A DNA stretch of 64,000 bases, taken from contig CANMTO010000004.1 in NCBI GenBank assembly GCA_947500755.1, positions 45,663 to 109,662 of the forward strand. The letters are read 5' to 3'. A program made the position numbers and the translations under genes. The notes under the pieces are model-generated. The model saw nothing but the letters and a program-made list of their open reading frames with translations, ran no database searches and was not told the DNA's origin. Of this stretch, positions 62,900-64,000 are shown one piece after another. The DNA is from Flavobacteriales bacterium (GTDB lineage: Bacteria > Bacteroidota > Bacteroidia > Flavobacteriales_D > Crocinitomicaceae). Positions within the stretch are counted from its first letter, which is position 1; each line of letters begins with the position of its first letter.

Positions 62900-64000
62900 T
62901 TAAAGTTTGATGAGTTTGGTATTCGATGGGGATTGGTTAATCTGTTTTATAACATAGCAACCTTTTGCAAGAGTACTGACGTCAAATACATTATTCCCAA
63001 GGGATTGGATGCGTAAGGCTTTTCCTTGTAAATCGCTTAGGATAAGATCCGAAATAATAATCTCCGTCTGAATATGAAGTTGATCGAGCACCGGATTTTC
63101 AACGCGGTAATTCATATCAGTGCCCTCAATACCGGCTGTGTTGTTGAATTTTAATACGGTCGTTAATATGGTGGTACACGAAGAATCAAACACTTGGTAG
63201 TTAATCAACCCTTTGGTGATGTCGTCATAACCATCCAATATATATTGTTCGATCCCACTGGAATCTAAGTCGCAAAAGCAGTTGCTCAATAAGGAGTAAT
63301 TAACGTTGGTATTGTTGTCTACATTAAAATTGATGTTGCCACATATCTCGTTGTTTGTAATGATCGGTGCATTGGTTGAGCTACTGATATCTGAAATCCG
63401 AACACCGCCTGTGTTGTTATTGATTTCATTGTTGGTGAGTGTAGTAAGCACAGAAACATTAACCGCCAGATCGTTGTAATTAAAGGTGTTATTTGTGATT
63501 TCGCATACATAGGATCCCTGAATCCCAATGGTGTTATCCAAAAACGTACAGTTCTGAACCTTTCCATTGTTAGGATTGCTAAGGGCTGCACCATTATTTT
63601 GAAAAATACAATTGTCTATGTACATCGAATCAAATACACCTGCGGAAAATGTAAGACCTGTATTGTTTTCTACAAAAGAACTATTCGTCATCGTAAAGGC
63701 TGTAGCGTAGGCATTGATGGCAGTTTCGTTGTCCTTGAAAAAACAATTGTTGATCGTGAAAAAACTCCACCCATACACTGCGGTTGTATTTCCTCGGAAT
63801 TGACAATCATTCAATATGGTTTCATTACCCAAGGTAACTGCCTGTCCACAATGAGAGAACCTGCAGTTGGTGTATTGATACAAAGAAAGGGGCGCCTCAT
63901 AAGAAAACGGAGTTGCCGCATTCGAAATTCTAAAGCGATCGGCGTTTAACAATCCACCCTGAGAAGAGGTACACACAAACCCTTGCCACCCAATGTTGGT
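62900..64000 (-). CDS. Parallel beta-helix T9SS protein (5' end beyond window)
   Basis: The frame stays open to base 64000, so the start lies outside; 366 residues are visible. Asn-rich rungs (CQFRGNTTAV, CFFKDNETAI, SSFVENNTGL, CIFQNNGAAL, CTFLDNTIGI) match those of the neighbour. The same module is present (CFCDLDSSGIEQYILDGYDD, KGLINYQVFD), and a T9SS tail follows (LAKGCYVIKQI to TKLIKL). A GTG at 63976 is internal to the rung series and not the real start. The gene lies 10 bases upstream of its paralogue, probably in one operon. Confidence 0.82.
   Translation of the reverse strand, partial: TNIGWQGFVCTSSQGGLLNADRFRISNAATPFSYEAPLSLYQYTNCRFSHCGQAVTLGNETILNDCQFRGNTTAVYGWSFFTINNCFFKDNETAINAYATAFTMTNSSFVENNTGLTFSAGVFDSMYIDNCIFQNNGAALSNPNNGKVQNCTFLDNTIGIQGSYVCEITNNTFNYNDLAVNVSVLTTLTNNEINNNTGGVRISDISSSTNAPIITNNEICGNINFNVDNNTNVNYSLLSNCFCDLDSSGIEQYILDGYDDITKGLINYQVFDSSCTTILTTVLKFNNTAGIEGTDMNYRVENPVLDQLHIQTEIIISDLILSDLQGKALRIQSLGNNVFDVSTLAKGCYVIKQINQSPSNTKLIKL

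Noticed and set aside
1..64000. tRNA, rRNA, CRISPR, transposon or prophage content
   Set aside because: Reading both strands, I saw no cloverleaf with CCA-end context, no rRNA-like stretch, no regularly spaced repeat array and no transposase or integrase motifs.

Overview
The window is a gene-dense, AT-leaning stretch of a Bacteroidota chromosome, most likely a member of the Flavobacteriales. The signs are Bacteroidota -7 promoter elements (TAnnTTTG) ahead of many genes, secreted proteins with C-terminal type IX secretion (T9SS) sorting domains, a fused SecDF, an rpsF-rpsR-rplI operon without ssb, an insert-free 490-residue prolyl-tRNA synthetase, and adjacent parE-parC genes. I saw no tRNA, rRNA, CRISPR array, transposase or phage gene. 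Most genes are ordinary chromosomal ones. Gaps longer than 100 bases are few.

Layout. 1-11 kb: a secreted SGNH hydrolase and a divergent FG-GAP repeat T9SS protein. These are followed by a leftward run: FAH-family hydrolase, DEDD exonuclease, PorE-like OmpA protein, 2-oxoacid dehydrogenase E2, a GT2 fused to a degenerate sugar transferase, and RidA. 11-26 kb: pabA/trpG, chalcone-isomerase-like protein, TonB-dependent receptor, ndk, prfC, DUF983, trmN6-like, proS, ZIP transporter, phosphohexomutase, rocD, DUF2490 and fabI. 26-30 kb: a tightly coupled lipid operon (alpha/beta-hydrolase-like, CDP-alcohol phosphatidyltransferase, CdsA-like cytidylyltransferase, PlsC acyltransferase, small membrane protein). 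It closely resembles the E. coli ynbAB pair. 30-42 kb: thioredoxin-like and secreted proteins, the ribosomal protein operon, DUF2461, dipeptidyl peptidase IV, a GT39-like membrane transferase, a DEAD-box helicase and lon.

42-54 kb: a rightward run. It opens with a very large PNGase F-like T9SS protein interrupted by a LamG domain, a 32-residue membrane microprotein and an LVIVD-repeat T9SS protein. Glycan genes follow: GT2, a GmhB-like HAD phosphatase, a YwqK-like protein, a lipoprotein, GT9 and GT4. 54-64 kb: secDF, parE, parC, then two tandem beta-helix T9SS paralogues on the opposite strand, the second cut by the window edge.

Cross-cutting signals are as follows. At least five TAnnTTTG boxes lie only 3-6 bases before the start codon, which predicts leaderless mRNAs. 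Four intrinsic-terminator hairpins lie directly against the next start codon, which suggests attenuation or readthrough. Three convergent gene pairs share a 4-base stop overlap. The lipid operon, the split PNGase F protein and the microprotein beside it are the best candidates for new biology.
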